Shown here: piece after piece, positions 42,721-51,092 of the stretch
How the letters are laid out: each line of letters opens with the position of its first letter
Numbering within the stretch: position 1 is the first letter of the stretch
DNA from: Bradyrhizobium sp. CCGUVB1N3
GTDB taxonomy: Bacteria; Pseudomonadota; Alphaproteobacteria; Rhizobiales; Xanthobacteraceae
Length of the DNA stretch: 64,000 nucleotides
Direction of reading: 5' to 3'
NCBI RefSeq assembly: GCF_024199925.1
Contig: NZ_JANADR010000001.1
Coordinates: forward strand, 1 to 64,000
Position numbers and translations under genes: made by a program
The notes under the pieces: generated by a model
Told to the model about the DNA's origin: nothing
The model's database searches: none
What the model saw: only the letters and a program-made list of their open reading frames with translations

Positions 42721-43419
42721 ATGCTCGCGATCGAGAAACTATCGGTGAGTTATGGCTCGGTGCGCGCGCTGAGTGACGTCGATCTCGAGGTTCACGGTGA
42801 TGGCGTCCTGCACGGGGTCATCGGCCCCAATGGGGCGGGCAAGTCCACCTTGCTTGATGCGATCTGCGGCCGCCGGCGTCCGAGCTCTGGACGCGTCCGC
42901 TATTGCGGCGAGGATATCACGCGCCGATCGATCAGCTGGCGTCGCCGGCAGGGCATGGCGCGATCGTTTCAGCGCACCAGCATCTTCCAGGATCTGACTG
43001 TGCATGACCAACTCAAGCTGGTCGCGCAGCATCTTGGCGACGATCGACTCGACGATGTCATCGAGGTCATGGATCTCGGCGGCTATCTCGACCAGAAAGC
43101 GGGGCGCATCGCCTACGGCGTTCAGCGCCGGGTCGACGTCGCGCTAGCACTGATCGGTCGTCCCCGTCTGCTGTTGATGGACGAGCCGGGGGCCGGCCTG
43201 TCAGCCACGGAGACGCTGCGTCTGTTCGAGCATGTCCGCGATCTCGTCCGCGAGCGGCGGATTGCAGCCGTCGTGGTCGAGCACGATGTCGATGCGGTGT
43301 TCGCCTGCTGCGGTATGGTCACCGTGCTGGATCTCGGGCGACATCTCGCCACAGGGGCACCCGAAGCAATTCGCGCCGACCATCGCGTGATCGCGGCGTA
43401 TCTGGGGACGGCGGCATGA
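42721..43419 (+). CDS. livG: ABC ATPase LivG, 232 aa
   Basis: ATG at 42721, 1 bp after the livM stop. Walker A GPNGAGKST, Q-loop region RSFQRTSIF, a signature that is degenerate (IAYGVQRRVDVALAL instead of LSGGQ), Walker B RLLLMDEPGAGLS and H-loop VVEHD. LivG proteins normally have YGxQR in the signature, so it is the family pattern, not damage. 4-bp overlap with livF. Confidence 0.93.
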   Translation: MLAIEKLSVSYGSVRALSDVDLEVHGDGVLHGVIGPNGAGKSTLLDAICGRRRPSSGRVRYCGEDITRRSISWRRRQGMARSFQRTSIFQDLTVHDQLKLVAQHLGDDRLDDVIEVMDLGGYLDQKAGRIAYGVQRRVDVALALIGRPRLLLMDEPGAGLSATETLRLFEHVRDLVRERRIAAVVVEHDVDAVFACCGMVTVLDLGRHLATGAPEAIRADHRVIAAYLGTAA

Positions 43420-44111
43420 GCGCGCTGCGAATCCAGTCGCTGTTTGCGGGCTATGGCGCATCCACCGTATTGCGCGGCATAGACCTCACGGTCGAGGAGG
43501 GAGAATCGGTCGCGCTGGTCGGCCGCAACGGCGCCGGCAAGTCGACTCTGCTCCTCTCTGTGTTTCGCGAGACCACTATCTCGTCCGGCGAGATCTGGGT
43601 TCGCGGCCGCCGGATCGACAGCCTGCCGGGTTACACGGCTGCGAAACTTGGTGTGTCGATTGCACCGCAGGGACGGCGCATCCTGCCGAACCTGACGGTC
43701 AAGGAGAACCTGCTGCTGGGCCGGTCGACCGGCCGGGCAGGGCATTGGATCTTGAAGACCATCTACGAGCTGTTTCCGGTGCTCGAGGAGCGCGCCGATC
43801 GGCCCGGCACCATGCTGAGCGGCGGCCAGCAGCAGATGCTGGCGATCGGCCGCGCCCTGATGGCCAATCCTAGCCTCATCCTGCTCGATGAGCCCTCGGA
43901 AGGTCTTTCACCAGTGCTGATCGACGGGTTGGTCGACACGCTCAACGCAATCCGCAGCGGCGGGACCGGCGTGCTTGTAGTCGAGCAGCATCTCAGCCTC
44001 GTCAGGCGCGCAACCGATCGGTTTGTCATTCTGGCGAAAGGGGAAGTCGTCGGGACAGGCGCGATTGACGCCATCGGGGCACCGGAGAACCAGGCTTTGA
44101 TGGCGCTCTAG
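43416..44111 (+). CDS. livF: ABC ATPase LivF, 231 aa
   Basis: ATGA overlap with livG. Walker A GRNGAGKST, signature MLSGGQQQMLAIGRALM, Walker B LILLDEPSEGLSP, H-loop VVEQHL. Completes the two-ATPase set of a Liv-type importer. Followed 25 bp later by the binding-protein gene. Confidence 0.93.
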   Translation: MSALRIQSLFAGYGASTVLRGIDLTVEEGESVALVGRNGAGKSTLLLSVFRETTISSGEIWVRGRRIDSLPGYTAAKLGVSIAPQGRRILPNLTVKENLLLGRSTGRAGHWILKTIYELFPVLEERADRPGTMLSGGQQQMLAIGRALMANPSLILLDEPSEGLSPVLIDGLVDTLNAIRSGGTGVLVVEQHLSLVRRATDRFVILAKGEVVGTGAIDAIGAPENQALMAL

Positions 44112-44136
44112 CAAAAACAAGCAGAGGAGGGAGGAA

Positions 44137-45354
44137 ATGAAGATATCATCCACAGGGCCGGCTTTCGGGGCGCTGCGCACGGCGACCATCGGCGCTGCGC
44201 TGGCGTTCACCGTCGCGACGACCGCCATTGCCGAGGATACGGTCAAGATCGGCGTACTCCTGATCGACAGTGGACCGCTCGCAGGGCTGAAGGACACCCA
44301 GGTCAAGGCTGTGAACCTCGCGATCGAGCAGATCAACGCCGCCGGCGGCGCGGCAGGCAAGAAGCTGGAAGCGACCTTCATCTCCTATCCCGGCACGCCC
44401 GATACCGCGGTGGATGGCGCCACCCGCGCAGTCCAGAAGGACGGTGCGATGTTCATCACCGGCATGGACACATCGGCGGTGACGCCTGCACTGCAGGCCA
44501 AGCTGCCGGCGCTGAAGGCCATCATGCTGGAAGTCATGGCCAATGCCGACGGCCTCACCGGAAAGAACTGCACGCCGAACTATTTCCGGGTCAATGCAAA
44601 CGACTCCATGATCATGGGAGCCTTCAGGGAGTTCTTGAAGGACCAGGGTATCAAGAAGTGGGACATCATCGCGGTCGACTATGCAGCCGGGCGTGATTCT
44701 GCGGACAAGTTCAAGGCGCTGGTGACCTCACAGGGCGGAACCATTGGCAAGACCCTGTTCTCGCCCAACGGCACGCCGGATTTCGGTACCAAGATTTCGG
44801 AGCTCGGCGCCGATCCGGCAGACGGCCTGTTTGTGACGATCTTCGGCAGCGATGCGATCAATCTCGCCAAGCAGCAGCAACAGTTCGGCCTGTTCAAGAA
44901 GTACAAGATGGTACTGGGCAATTCCTTCGTGATCCCGCAGACGTTACCAGCGCAGGGCGAGACCGTGCTGGGCGTCTACCAGAACATCGGCTTCGTGGCC
45001 GGCTTCCCCGGCGCGAAAGCCGAAGCCTTCGTGAAGGCCTACAAGGACAAGTACAACGGCGAGCTCCCGCCCTACACCAGCGCCGACCAGTATGCTGCAA
45101 TCGAATTGATCGCAGCGGGGCTTCAGAAAGCGAACTCGACCGACATCGACGCGGTTCGCGCGGCGCTGTCCGGCCTCAAGACAGAGACGGTGCTGGGGGA
45201 TGTGGAGGTCCGCGCGGGTGATCATCAGACGGCGCGGCGGATGGCGATCAGTCAGATCGCGATGGGTCCGGAGGGCAAGCCGGCCTACCAGATCAAGAAG
45301 ATCGAGCCGGGAGCTGACATTATTCCGCCAGTGGATCCCGCCTGCAAGATGTGA
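44137..45354 (+). CDS. Liv-type ABC substrate-binding protein, 405 aa
   Basis: GAGGAGGGAGG precedes the ATG. Signal peptide with core ATIGAALAFTVATTAIA, cut near AIAED. Peripla_BP_6 features: VKIGVLLIDSGPLAGLKDTQ, AINQ-like AIEQINAAGGAAGKKLE and TSADQYAAIELIAAGLQKA. It belongs to a different branch from the two binding proteins at 11080 and 32204 (no YGPGVTD motif). It is the dedicated receptor of this operon. A strong terminator follows. Confidence 0.92.
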   Translation: MKISSTGPAFGALRTATIGAALAFTVATTAIAEDTVKIGVLLIDSGPLAGLKDTQVKAVNLAIEQINAAGGAAGKKLEATFISYPGTPDTAVDGATRAVQKDGAMFITGMDTSAVTPALQAKLPALKAIMLEVMANADGLTGKNCTPNYFRVNANDSMIMGAFREFLKDQGIKKWDIIAVDYAAGRDSADKFKALVTSQGGTIGKTLFSPNGTPDFGTKISELGADPADGLFVTIFGSDAINLAKQQQQFGLFKKYKMVLGNSFVIPQTLPAQGETVLGVYQNIGFVAGFPGAKAEAFVKAYKDKYNGELPPYTSADQYAAIELIAAGLQKANSTDIDAVRAALSGLKTETVLGDVEVRAGDHQTARRMAISQIAMGPEGKPAYQIKKIEPGADIIPPVDPACKM

Positions 45355-45364
45355 CGCTGATCTC

Positions 45365-45395
45365 GTTTCGCTCGTGGCTAAGCCACGAGCGAAAC
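45365..45395. terminator. Perfect 14-bp stem-loop, bidirectional
   Basis: GTTTCGCTCGTGGC (45365-45378) pairs with GCCACGAGCGAAAC (45382-45395), loop TAA. It lies 10 bp after the binding-protein stop and encodes the last codons of the convergent oxidoreductase (stop at 45378-45380), so it can serve both operons. Confidence 0.82.
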
Positions 45396-46397
45396 CTTGC
45401 CGAACTGCGCTCCGGAGGCGAGTCGTGCAAGGGCCGAAGGGGTGTCCGCCATCTTGAAGGAGGAGTCGATCACCGGCTTGACCAAGCCGCGATTGAACAC
45501 ATCGAGCAGCTGTCGGAATTCCCCGACGCTGCCGCCGGTCGAGCCATATATCTCCAGCTGACGGATGAACACCCGCTGCAGATCGGCCGGCGGGTTGGAA
45601 CCCGTGGTCGCACCGCAGGTGACGAGGCGGCCGCCGCGACGTAGGGAACGCAGCGATTCACCCCAGCTCGCTTCTCCGACGCTGTCGATCACCATGTCGA
45701 CACCGCCACCGCTCATCTGCTGGATCGCGGCCGATACCCTGTCTTTCCGATAGTTGACGCCACCATCCGCGCCCAGTTTGATGGCCCTGGCGATTTTCTC
45801 GTCGCTGGAGGAGGTGACTAAGACGCGGGCACCGACCAGCTTTGCAAGCTGAAGGCAGGCGACCGCGACACCCCCGCCGATGCCGACGATCATGACGCTT
45901 TCGCCGGGTTGCAGCGCACGTTTGCCGAACAGCATGCGCCAGGCGGTAAGATGGCCGGTCATCAAAGCGCCCGCAGCCACCAAATCCGTATCGTCGGGAA
46001 GAGGGAAAAAGCAAGCGCTGGGCATTGCGATGTAGTCTGCGAAGCCGCCGTGGCGATGCTCACCCATGATCTTGACGTTCTCGCAAAGCGACTGATCGCC
46101 CGCCAGGCAGTAACGGCATTTGCCGCAAAAAGCTTCGGAGAAGAGCACCGCCTTCGCACCCACCTTCAGCCCGCTTCCCGGGGCGGCCTCGACGATCTCG
46201 CCAGCCGCTTCGACGCCCATCACTTGTGGCAATTGATGGGTGATGCCGTTGCCATTGTCGCGCATGTAGAGATCGACGCGATTGACCGATGCCGCCGCAA
46301 CCTTCAGCACGGACTCGCCTGCAGCCGGCAGGGGATCGGGGAAATCGCGCCAGACCACGCCGTCCGCGCCGCGTCGTTCCAGGACTGCCGCCTTCAT
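45378..46397 (-). CDS. Zinc-type alcohol dehydrogenase-like oxidoreductase, 339 aa
   Basis: MDR superfamily with GroES-like N-terminus: NRVDLYMRDNG, GVEAAGEIVE, structural zinc loop FCGKCRYCLAGDQSLC (four Cys), GIGGGVAVACLQLAKLVGARV Rossmann motif and DMVIDSVGEASW. It probably oxidises an alcohol or reduces an unsaturated carbonyl with NAD(P)H. Read from operator site k, divergent from the second ligase operon. The substrate is not evident. Confidence 0.88.
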   Translation of the reverse strand: MKAAVLERRGADGVVWRDFPDPLPAAGESVLKVAAASVNRVDLYMRDNGNGITHQLPQVMGVEAAGEIVEAAPGSGLKVGAKAVLFSEAFCGKCRYCLAGDQSLCENVKIMGEHRHGGFADYIAMPSACFFPLPDDTDLVAAGALMTGHLTAWRMLFGKRALQPGESVMIVGIGGGVAVACLQLAKLVGARVLVTSSSDEKIARAIKLGADGGVNYRKDRVSAAIQQMSGGGVDMVIDSVGEASWGESLRSLRRGGRLVTCGATTGSNPPADLQRVFIRQLEIYGSTGGSVGEFRQLLDVFNRGLVKPVIDSSFKMADTPSALARLASGAQFGKVSLVA

Positions 46398-46522
46398 GCT
46401 TGCCTCCCTCTTTGCTTCCGCCGCAGGTCACGAAACTGATGCACTAGATCACGAAACAGGAATCAGAAGATCCAGCACGAAGCTGGAACTGGCCAAATTG
46501 CTGTTGCAGTCCGTTTCAAATA

Positions 46523-46540
46523 TAATACACTAGCGAACTA
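46523..46540. promoter_or_regulatory. 18-bp palindromic operator (site k)
   Basis: TAATAC-ACTAGC-GAACTA. 126 bp before the oxidoreductase gene (minus) and 45 bp before the ligase start at 46585 (plus). Confidence 0.74.
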
Positions 46541-46584
46541 ATATGCCGTCAAGTGCATCGATCAATCGTCATGGAGGCAACGTC

Positions 46585-48243
46585 ATGAGCGAGCATCGTT
46601 TCGATCCCGTGGCGCATGCGCGCGCAATGCGTGCCAGCGGATTCTGGGTCGACAAGAGTTTCGACGAGTTCCTGCAGCAGACGATCGCCGCCACGCCCGA
46701 CAAGCTCGCTTTGATGGCGGATCGTGCCGATCGCGACACGGCCAAACGCCTGAGTTATGCCGAACTCGGCGACCTGATCTCCTGCGCGGCCGCATCGCTG
46801 CGACGTCTGGGCGTTGGTCCAGGCGATGTCGTATCGGTTCAGTTGCCGAACTGGTGGCAATTCGCGGTCATTGCGCTGGCAGCGTTCCGCGTCGGCGCGG
46901 TCGTCAATCCTCTGATGCCGATCTTCCGCGAGCACGAGCTGAACTACATGCTCGGCTTTGCCGAGACAAAGCTGCTGGTCGTCCCCAAACTGTTCCGCGG
47001 GTTTGATCACGAGGCGATGGCGCGTTCTCTGCAGCCAGGGCTGCCGAAGCTCGCGCAGGTTATCGTCGTCGATGGCGAGGGATCAAATGGCTTCGAGCAA
47101 GTCTTGCTGTCTGGCAGTGAGCGCCTTGGGCCGCCGCCGGTCGGCGAGATCGGCGCCCTGCCGGCCGATCGGATGGCCGTGCTGATGTTCACCTCGGGAA
47201 CTACCGGTTCGCCGAAGGGCGTCATGCACTGCCTCAACACACTGATGGGCTGTTGCATCGGACTCGGCGGGCGCTTCCGCCTTGATGCCTCCGATACGAT
47301 GCTGGTCTGCTCGCCGCTCGGACACATGACTGGTTTTGCCGCTGGCATGCTGCTCGGTCTGAAGATTGGCGCCACCGTCATCTTCCAGGACATCTGGGAG
47401 CCAAAGCGTGGCGTCTCTATCATGGCGAAGGAGGGCGTGACCTATTCGGCCGGTGCTGCGACGTTCCTGGCCGACATGTGTGAGGCCGTTGCGGCGGGCG
47501 CGGCGAAGCCCGCCGAGCTGCGTAAGTTTCTTTGCGCGGGTGCGCCGATCCCACCAGCATTGATCGATCGCGCCTATCGAGAGCTCGACCTCAAAGTCTG
47601 CTCGCTCTGGGGCATGACGGAATCGCTCTCCAGCACGTTGACCGAGCCCGAGCGTGCGCTGGAGAAATCCTCGAAAACAGATGGGCGTCCCGTTGAGGGC
47701 GTGGCGGTCAAGGTGTTGCGCATGGACGGCACTCCGGCTGCGGTCGGAGAGCGCGGTTTGCTCAAGGTCCGCGGCGCTCAGATGTTCCTCGGCTACTACA
47801 AGAGGGGGGACATGGAGCCGTTCGACGCCGACGGCTGGTTCGATACCGGCGACATGGCTTATATGGACGATGAGGGCTACATCCGGATTGACGGCCGCAT
47901 CAAGGACATCATCATTCGCGGCGGCGAAAACGTTCCCGTCTTCGATATCGAAAACTTGATGTTCAAGCTGCCGTCCGTGCTCTCCGTCGCGATCGTCGGC
48001 TATCCGGATCAGCGGCTCGGGGAGCGCGCTTGCGCATTCGTGGTTCTGCGCCCCGGCATGGCGCTCGACCTGGCGACCGTGCAGGCCCATATGGCCGAGC
48101 ACAAGGTCGCCAAGCAATATTGGCCGGAGCGCATTGAAATCGTCGCCGATCTCCCGAAGACGCCGGCTGGAAAAGTGCAAAAATATCAGCTTCGCGAGAT
48201 CGCCAAGGCATTCGCCGAGGCGGCCCAGAAAGCGAGCGCATGA
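46585..48243 (+). CDS. Acyl-CoA ligase, cyclohexanecarboxylate-CoA-ligase-like, 552 aa
   Basis: Start 46585 (MSEHRFDPVAHARAMRASGFW) with GGAGG upstream; a frame start at 46543 lies by the operator. ANL ligase: FTSGTTGSPKG, LWGMTE, WFDTGDMAYMDDEGYI, GRIKDIIIRGGENV, KTPAGKVQKY with the catalytic Lys. AliA-like and clearly paralogous to 15875-17491. First gene of an eight-gene unit that runs to 54641. The two ligases may act on different ring acids. Confidence 0.9.
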   Translation: MSEHRFDPVAHARAMRASGFWVDKSFDEFLQQTIAATPDKLALMADRADRDTAKRLSYAELGDLISCAAASLRRLGVGPGDVVSVQLPNWWQFAVIALAAFRVGAVVNPLMPIFREHELNYMLGFAETKLLVVPKLFRGFDHEAMARSLQPGLPKLAQVIVVDGEGSNGFEQVLLSGSERLGPPPVGEIGALPADRMAVLMFTSGTTGSPKGVMHCLNTLMGCCIGLGGRFRLDASDTMLVCSPLGHMTGFAAGMLLGLKIGATVIFQDIWEPKRGVSIMAKEGVTYSAGAATFLADMCEAVAAGAAKPAELRKFLCAGAPIPPALIDRAYRELDLKVCSLWGMTESLSSTLTEPERALEKSSKTDGRPVEGVAVKVLRMDGTPAAVGERGLLKVRGAQMFLGYYKRGDMEPFDADGWFDTGDMAYMDDEGYIRIDGRIKDIIIRGGENVPVFDIENLMFKLPSVLSVAIVGYPDQRLGERACAFVVLRPGMALDLATVQAHMAEHKVAKQYWPERIEIVADLPKTPAGKVQKYQLREIAKAFAEAAQKASA

Positions 48244-49001
48244 ACGCACGTCTCAAGGACCGAGTCTGCGTCGTCACGGGCGCAGCGCGCGGCATCGGCC
48301 TCTCGATCGCAGAGCGGTTCGGCCAGGAGGGCGGGCGACTGGCCTGTGTCGATATCAGCGCGCGCCGCCTCGAGCCGGCGGTCGGCCGTCTGAAAGACAT
48401 GGGGTTCGATGCGCGAGGTTACGAGGTCGATATCGGACAGCGCGAGGCCGTTCACGCGATGTTCGGCCGCATCGAACGCGAGTTCGATGCGCCGGTGGCC
48501 GTACTCGTGAACAACGCCGTGTTTGCGCGCTTCGAGCCGCTATCGGAGATCTCGGTCGACACGGTAGAGCGGATGTTTGCCGTCGGCGTGTATGGCCTGA
48601 TCTGGGCGACGCAGGCCGTGGTTCCGCAGATGGTGCGACGCGGCGGCGGCTCGATCGTCAATCTAAGCTCGGTGTCGGCGTTTCATCCGGCGAAGGACTC
48701 TATCGCCTATTCCGCGCTGAAGGCCGGCGTCGTCGGACTATCCCGTGCCTCAGCCATCGAGCTTGCGGCGAAGAAGATCCGCGTCAATGTGATCGCGCCG
48801 GGCATGATCGGAACGCCAGCCTCGATCGCGCAGTTCGACGAGGCGACGATCGCCGCGCGGCAGGCCGAGATGCCGGCCGGGCGCTTCGGTGCGCCCGAGG
48901 AAATCGCCGCTCTGGCAGCGTTCCTTGCCAGCGACGACGCAAGCTACATCCAGGGCGCGGTCATCACCGCAGATGGTGGTTGGACCGTTCCTGCAAAATA
49001 G
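48240..49001 (+). CDS. Short-chain dehydrogenase, 253 aa
   Basis: ATGA overlap with the ligase stop. Classical SDR: TGAARGIGLSIAERFG, NNAVF (variant of NNAG), NLSSVSAFHPAKD, catalytic YSALKAG, C-terminal GAVITADGGW. NAD-dependent oxidation of a hydroxyacyl-CoA or ring alcohol is likely. Eleven bp before another SDR gene. Confidence 0.88.
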   Translation: MNARLKDRVCVVTGAARGIGLSIAERFGQEGGRLACVDISARRLEPAVGRLKDMGFDARGYEVDIGQREAVHAMFGRIEREFDAPVAVLVNNAVFARFEPLSEISVDTVERMFAVGVYGLIWATQAVVPQMVRRGGGSIVNLSSVSAFHPAKDSIAYSALKAGVVGLSRASAIELAAKKIRVNVIAPGMIGTPASIAQFDEATIAARQAEMPAGRFGAPEEIAALAAFLASDDASYIQGAVITADGGWTVPAK

Positions 49002-49011
49002 GAGAAAGCGC

Positions 49012-49797
49012 ATGAAGCGTCTCGAAGGCAAGCGCGCGGTCGTCACCGGCGGCGGAAGCGGCATCGGCCGCGCCAGTGCCATCCGTTTCGCGCGCGAAGG
49101 TGCAGCCGTGCTCGTTGTCGGCCGCGCGGGTAATGCGGAGGAGACGGCTGCGGCGATCCGCAGCGAAGGCGGGATCGCCTCTGCCATGATCACGGATGCC
49201 GCAGTCGAGGAGAACGTGGCTGCGATCGTGTCGCATTGCGTTTCGGAGCTCGGCGGGCTGGAGATCTTCTTCGCCAATATCGGTGTGACCGGGACCAATA
49301 CGCCACTGCTGGAGCAGACGGTGGAGGAATGGTCCGAGGTCTATCGTATCAACACGATCAGTTGCTTCCTCGCTATCAAATACGCCGGTCGCCACATGAC
49401 GGCGCAAGGCTATGGCTCGATCATTCTGACTTCGTCGGCAGCATCATCGCGCGCCAATGCCGGCGCAATCTCCTACAGCGCAAGCAAGGCTGCGGTGAAC
49501 AATCTGGCGCAGACGGCGGCCAATGCCTTTGCCGGCACCGGCGTCCGCGTGAATGCCGTTTTGCCGGGTCTCGTCGAGACCCAGCTGACGCGCAAGGTTT
49601 TCGAGGATGCGCGCGCGCGCGGCGTCGAATCCAAGCTCGGCCACGTTACGCCGCTGAAGCGCCCGGGCCGTTCCGAGGAAATCGCGGCGGCGGCCGCGTT
49701 TCTGGCGAGTGACGATTCCTCGTATGTGGATGGGCAACTGCTGTCGGTCGACGGTGGCGTCAGCAGCACGCACCCCTATGCTTGGATTGCGCTCTAG
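49012..49797 (+). CDS. Short-chain dehydrogenase, 261 aa
   Basis: Start 49012 (MKRLEGKRAVVTGG) after AGGAGAAAG; a longer frame lies in the upstream SDR. TGGGSGIGRASA, FANIGVTG in the NNAG position, LTSSAASSRAN, catalytic YSASKAAVN, and SVDGGVSSTHP. The ANIG variant at the adenine-ring loop is unusual but tolerated in the family. Probably a second hydroxy/keto interconversion in the pathway. Confidence 0.88.
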   Translation: MKRLEGKRAVVTGGGSGIGRASAIRFAREGAAVLVVGRAGNAEETAAAIRSEGGIASAMITDAAVEENVAAIVSHCVSELGGLEIFFANIGVTGTNTPLLEQTVEEWSEVYRINTISCFLAIKYAGRHMTAQGYGSIILTSSAASSRANAGAISYSASKAAVNNLAQTAANAFAGTGVRVNAVLPGLVETQLTRKVFEDARARGVESKLGHVTPLKRPGRSEEIAAAAAFLASDDSSYVDGQLLSVDGGVSSTHPYAWIAL

Positions 49798-49842
49798 CGG
49801 CGCGGGCGGCTCAACAAGAACAACAGAGACAGGAGAGGCGCC

Positions 49843-51087
49843 GTGGATTTCGAACTCCCGAAGGAGATCACCGATAAGCTCGCTGAGCTCGATGCGTTCA
49901 TTGAAGCCGAGATCAAGCCGCTTGAGCGCGACAACATCAAGTTCTTCGATCACCGTCGCGAGAATGCGCGCACCGATTGGGACAATGACGGCCGTCCCCG
50001 GGATGAATGGCGGGCATTGATCAGCGAGATGGAGCGTCGTGCCGACAAGGCCGGGCATCTGCGTTACGGCCTGCCCAAATCGTGCGGTGGACAAGGTGCT
50101 TCAAATCTCGCGATCGCCGCAATCCGCGAGCATCTGGCGGCCAAAGGCCTTGGTCTGCACAATGATCTGCAGGATGAATCGTCGATCGTCGGCAATTTTC
50201 CGATCATCCCGGCACTGGCTGATTATGGGACCGAAGAGCAGAAAACCTATATCGAAGGCATCATCACGGGAAAGAAGCATCTCTCTTTTGGCCTGACCGA
50301 ACCGGGACACGGCAGCGATGCGACCTGGCTCGAGACATCAGGTGTGCGCGACGGCAATCATTGGGTCATCAACGGCCGCAAGCGCTGGAACAGCCAGGTC
50401 GCGCGGGCGCATGCCAATCTCGTGTTCGCCCGGACCTCTGGCAAGCCGGGGGAGGCCAAAGGCATCACGGCGTTCATCGTGCCGACCGACACGACCGGCC
50501 ATAACGTGTTGTACAATCACTGGACCTTCAACATGCCGAGCGATCACGCAGAGACGGAGCTCGTCAATGTGCGGGTGCCCGACAGCGCGATCCTGCACAG
50601 GGAGGGCGAGGGCCTCGTCGTCGCCCAACGCTTCGTGCACGAGAACCGCATCCGGCAAGCGGCGGCCAGCGCGGGTGCCGCGCGCTACTGCATCCAGGAG
50701 GCCGTCAAATACGCGAGATCGCGTGTCGCGTTCGGCGAGCCGCTTGCCAAGAAGCAGGCCGTGCAGTTTCCGCTGGTCGAGCTTTGGGCGGAATACCAGA
50801 TGCTGCGAAATTTCATCTTCCGAACTGCGTGGCAGATGGATCGGCAGAACCCGCTCACGATCAGCGATATGGTTTCGATTTGTAATTTCCGTGCCAACCG
50901 GTTGTGTTGTGAGGCTGCCGATCGCGCGATGCAGGTGCATGGCGGCATGGGCTACAGCCGCGCGCTACCTTTCGAGCATATCTACCGCCACCATCGCCGC
51001 TACCGCATTACGGAGGGAACCGAGGAAGTACAGATGCGCCGAGTGGCGCAATATCTGTTCGGCTTCAGCGGCAAGAGCGCGAGCTGA
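49843..51087 (+). CDS. Acyl-CoA dehydrogenase, ACAD10/11-like, 414 aa
   Basis: GTG start 49843 after AGACAGGAGAGG. ACAD with SFGLTEPGHGSDATWLETSGV, GRKRWNSQVARAHANLVFART, QVHGGMGYSRALPFEHIYRHHRRYRITEGTEEVQMRRVA (GTEE-type C-terminal glutamate region). It is followed directly by an APH-fold gene. The pair mimics mammalian ACAD10/11, where a kinase phosphorylates a 4-hydroxyacyl-CoA and the dehydrogenase domain removes phosphate. I infer hydroxyacyl-CoA processing. Confidence 0.9.
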   Translation: MDFELPKEITDKLAELDAFIEAEIKPLERDNIKFFDHRRENARTDWDNDGRPRDEWRALISEMERRADKAGHLRYGLPKSCGGQGASNLAIAAIREHLAAKGLGLHNDLQDESSIVGNFPIIPALADYGTEEQKTYIEGIITGKKHLSFGLTEPGHGSDATWLETSGVRDGNHWVINGRKRWNSQVARAHANLVFARTSGKPGEAKGITAFIVPTDTTGHNVLYNHWTFNMPSDHAETELVNVRVPDSAILHREGEGLVVAQRFVHENRIRQAAASAGAARYCIQEAVKYARSRVAFGEPLAKKQAVQFPLVELWAEYQMLRNFIFRTAWQMDRQNPLTISDMVSICNFRANRLCCEAADRAMQVHGGMGYSRALPFEHIYRHHRRYRITEGTEEVQMRRVAQYLFGFSGKSAS

Positions 51088-51092
51088 ACGTG

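Noticed and set aside
42721..43419. Degenerate signature in LivG as sign of decay
   Set aside because: YGxQR-type signatures are normal in LivG proteins.
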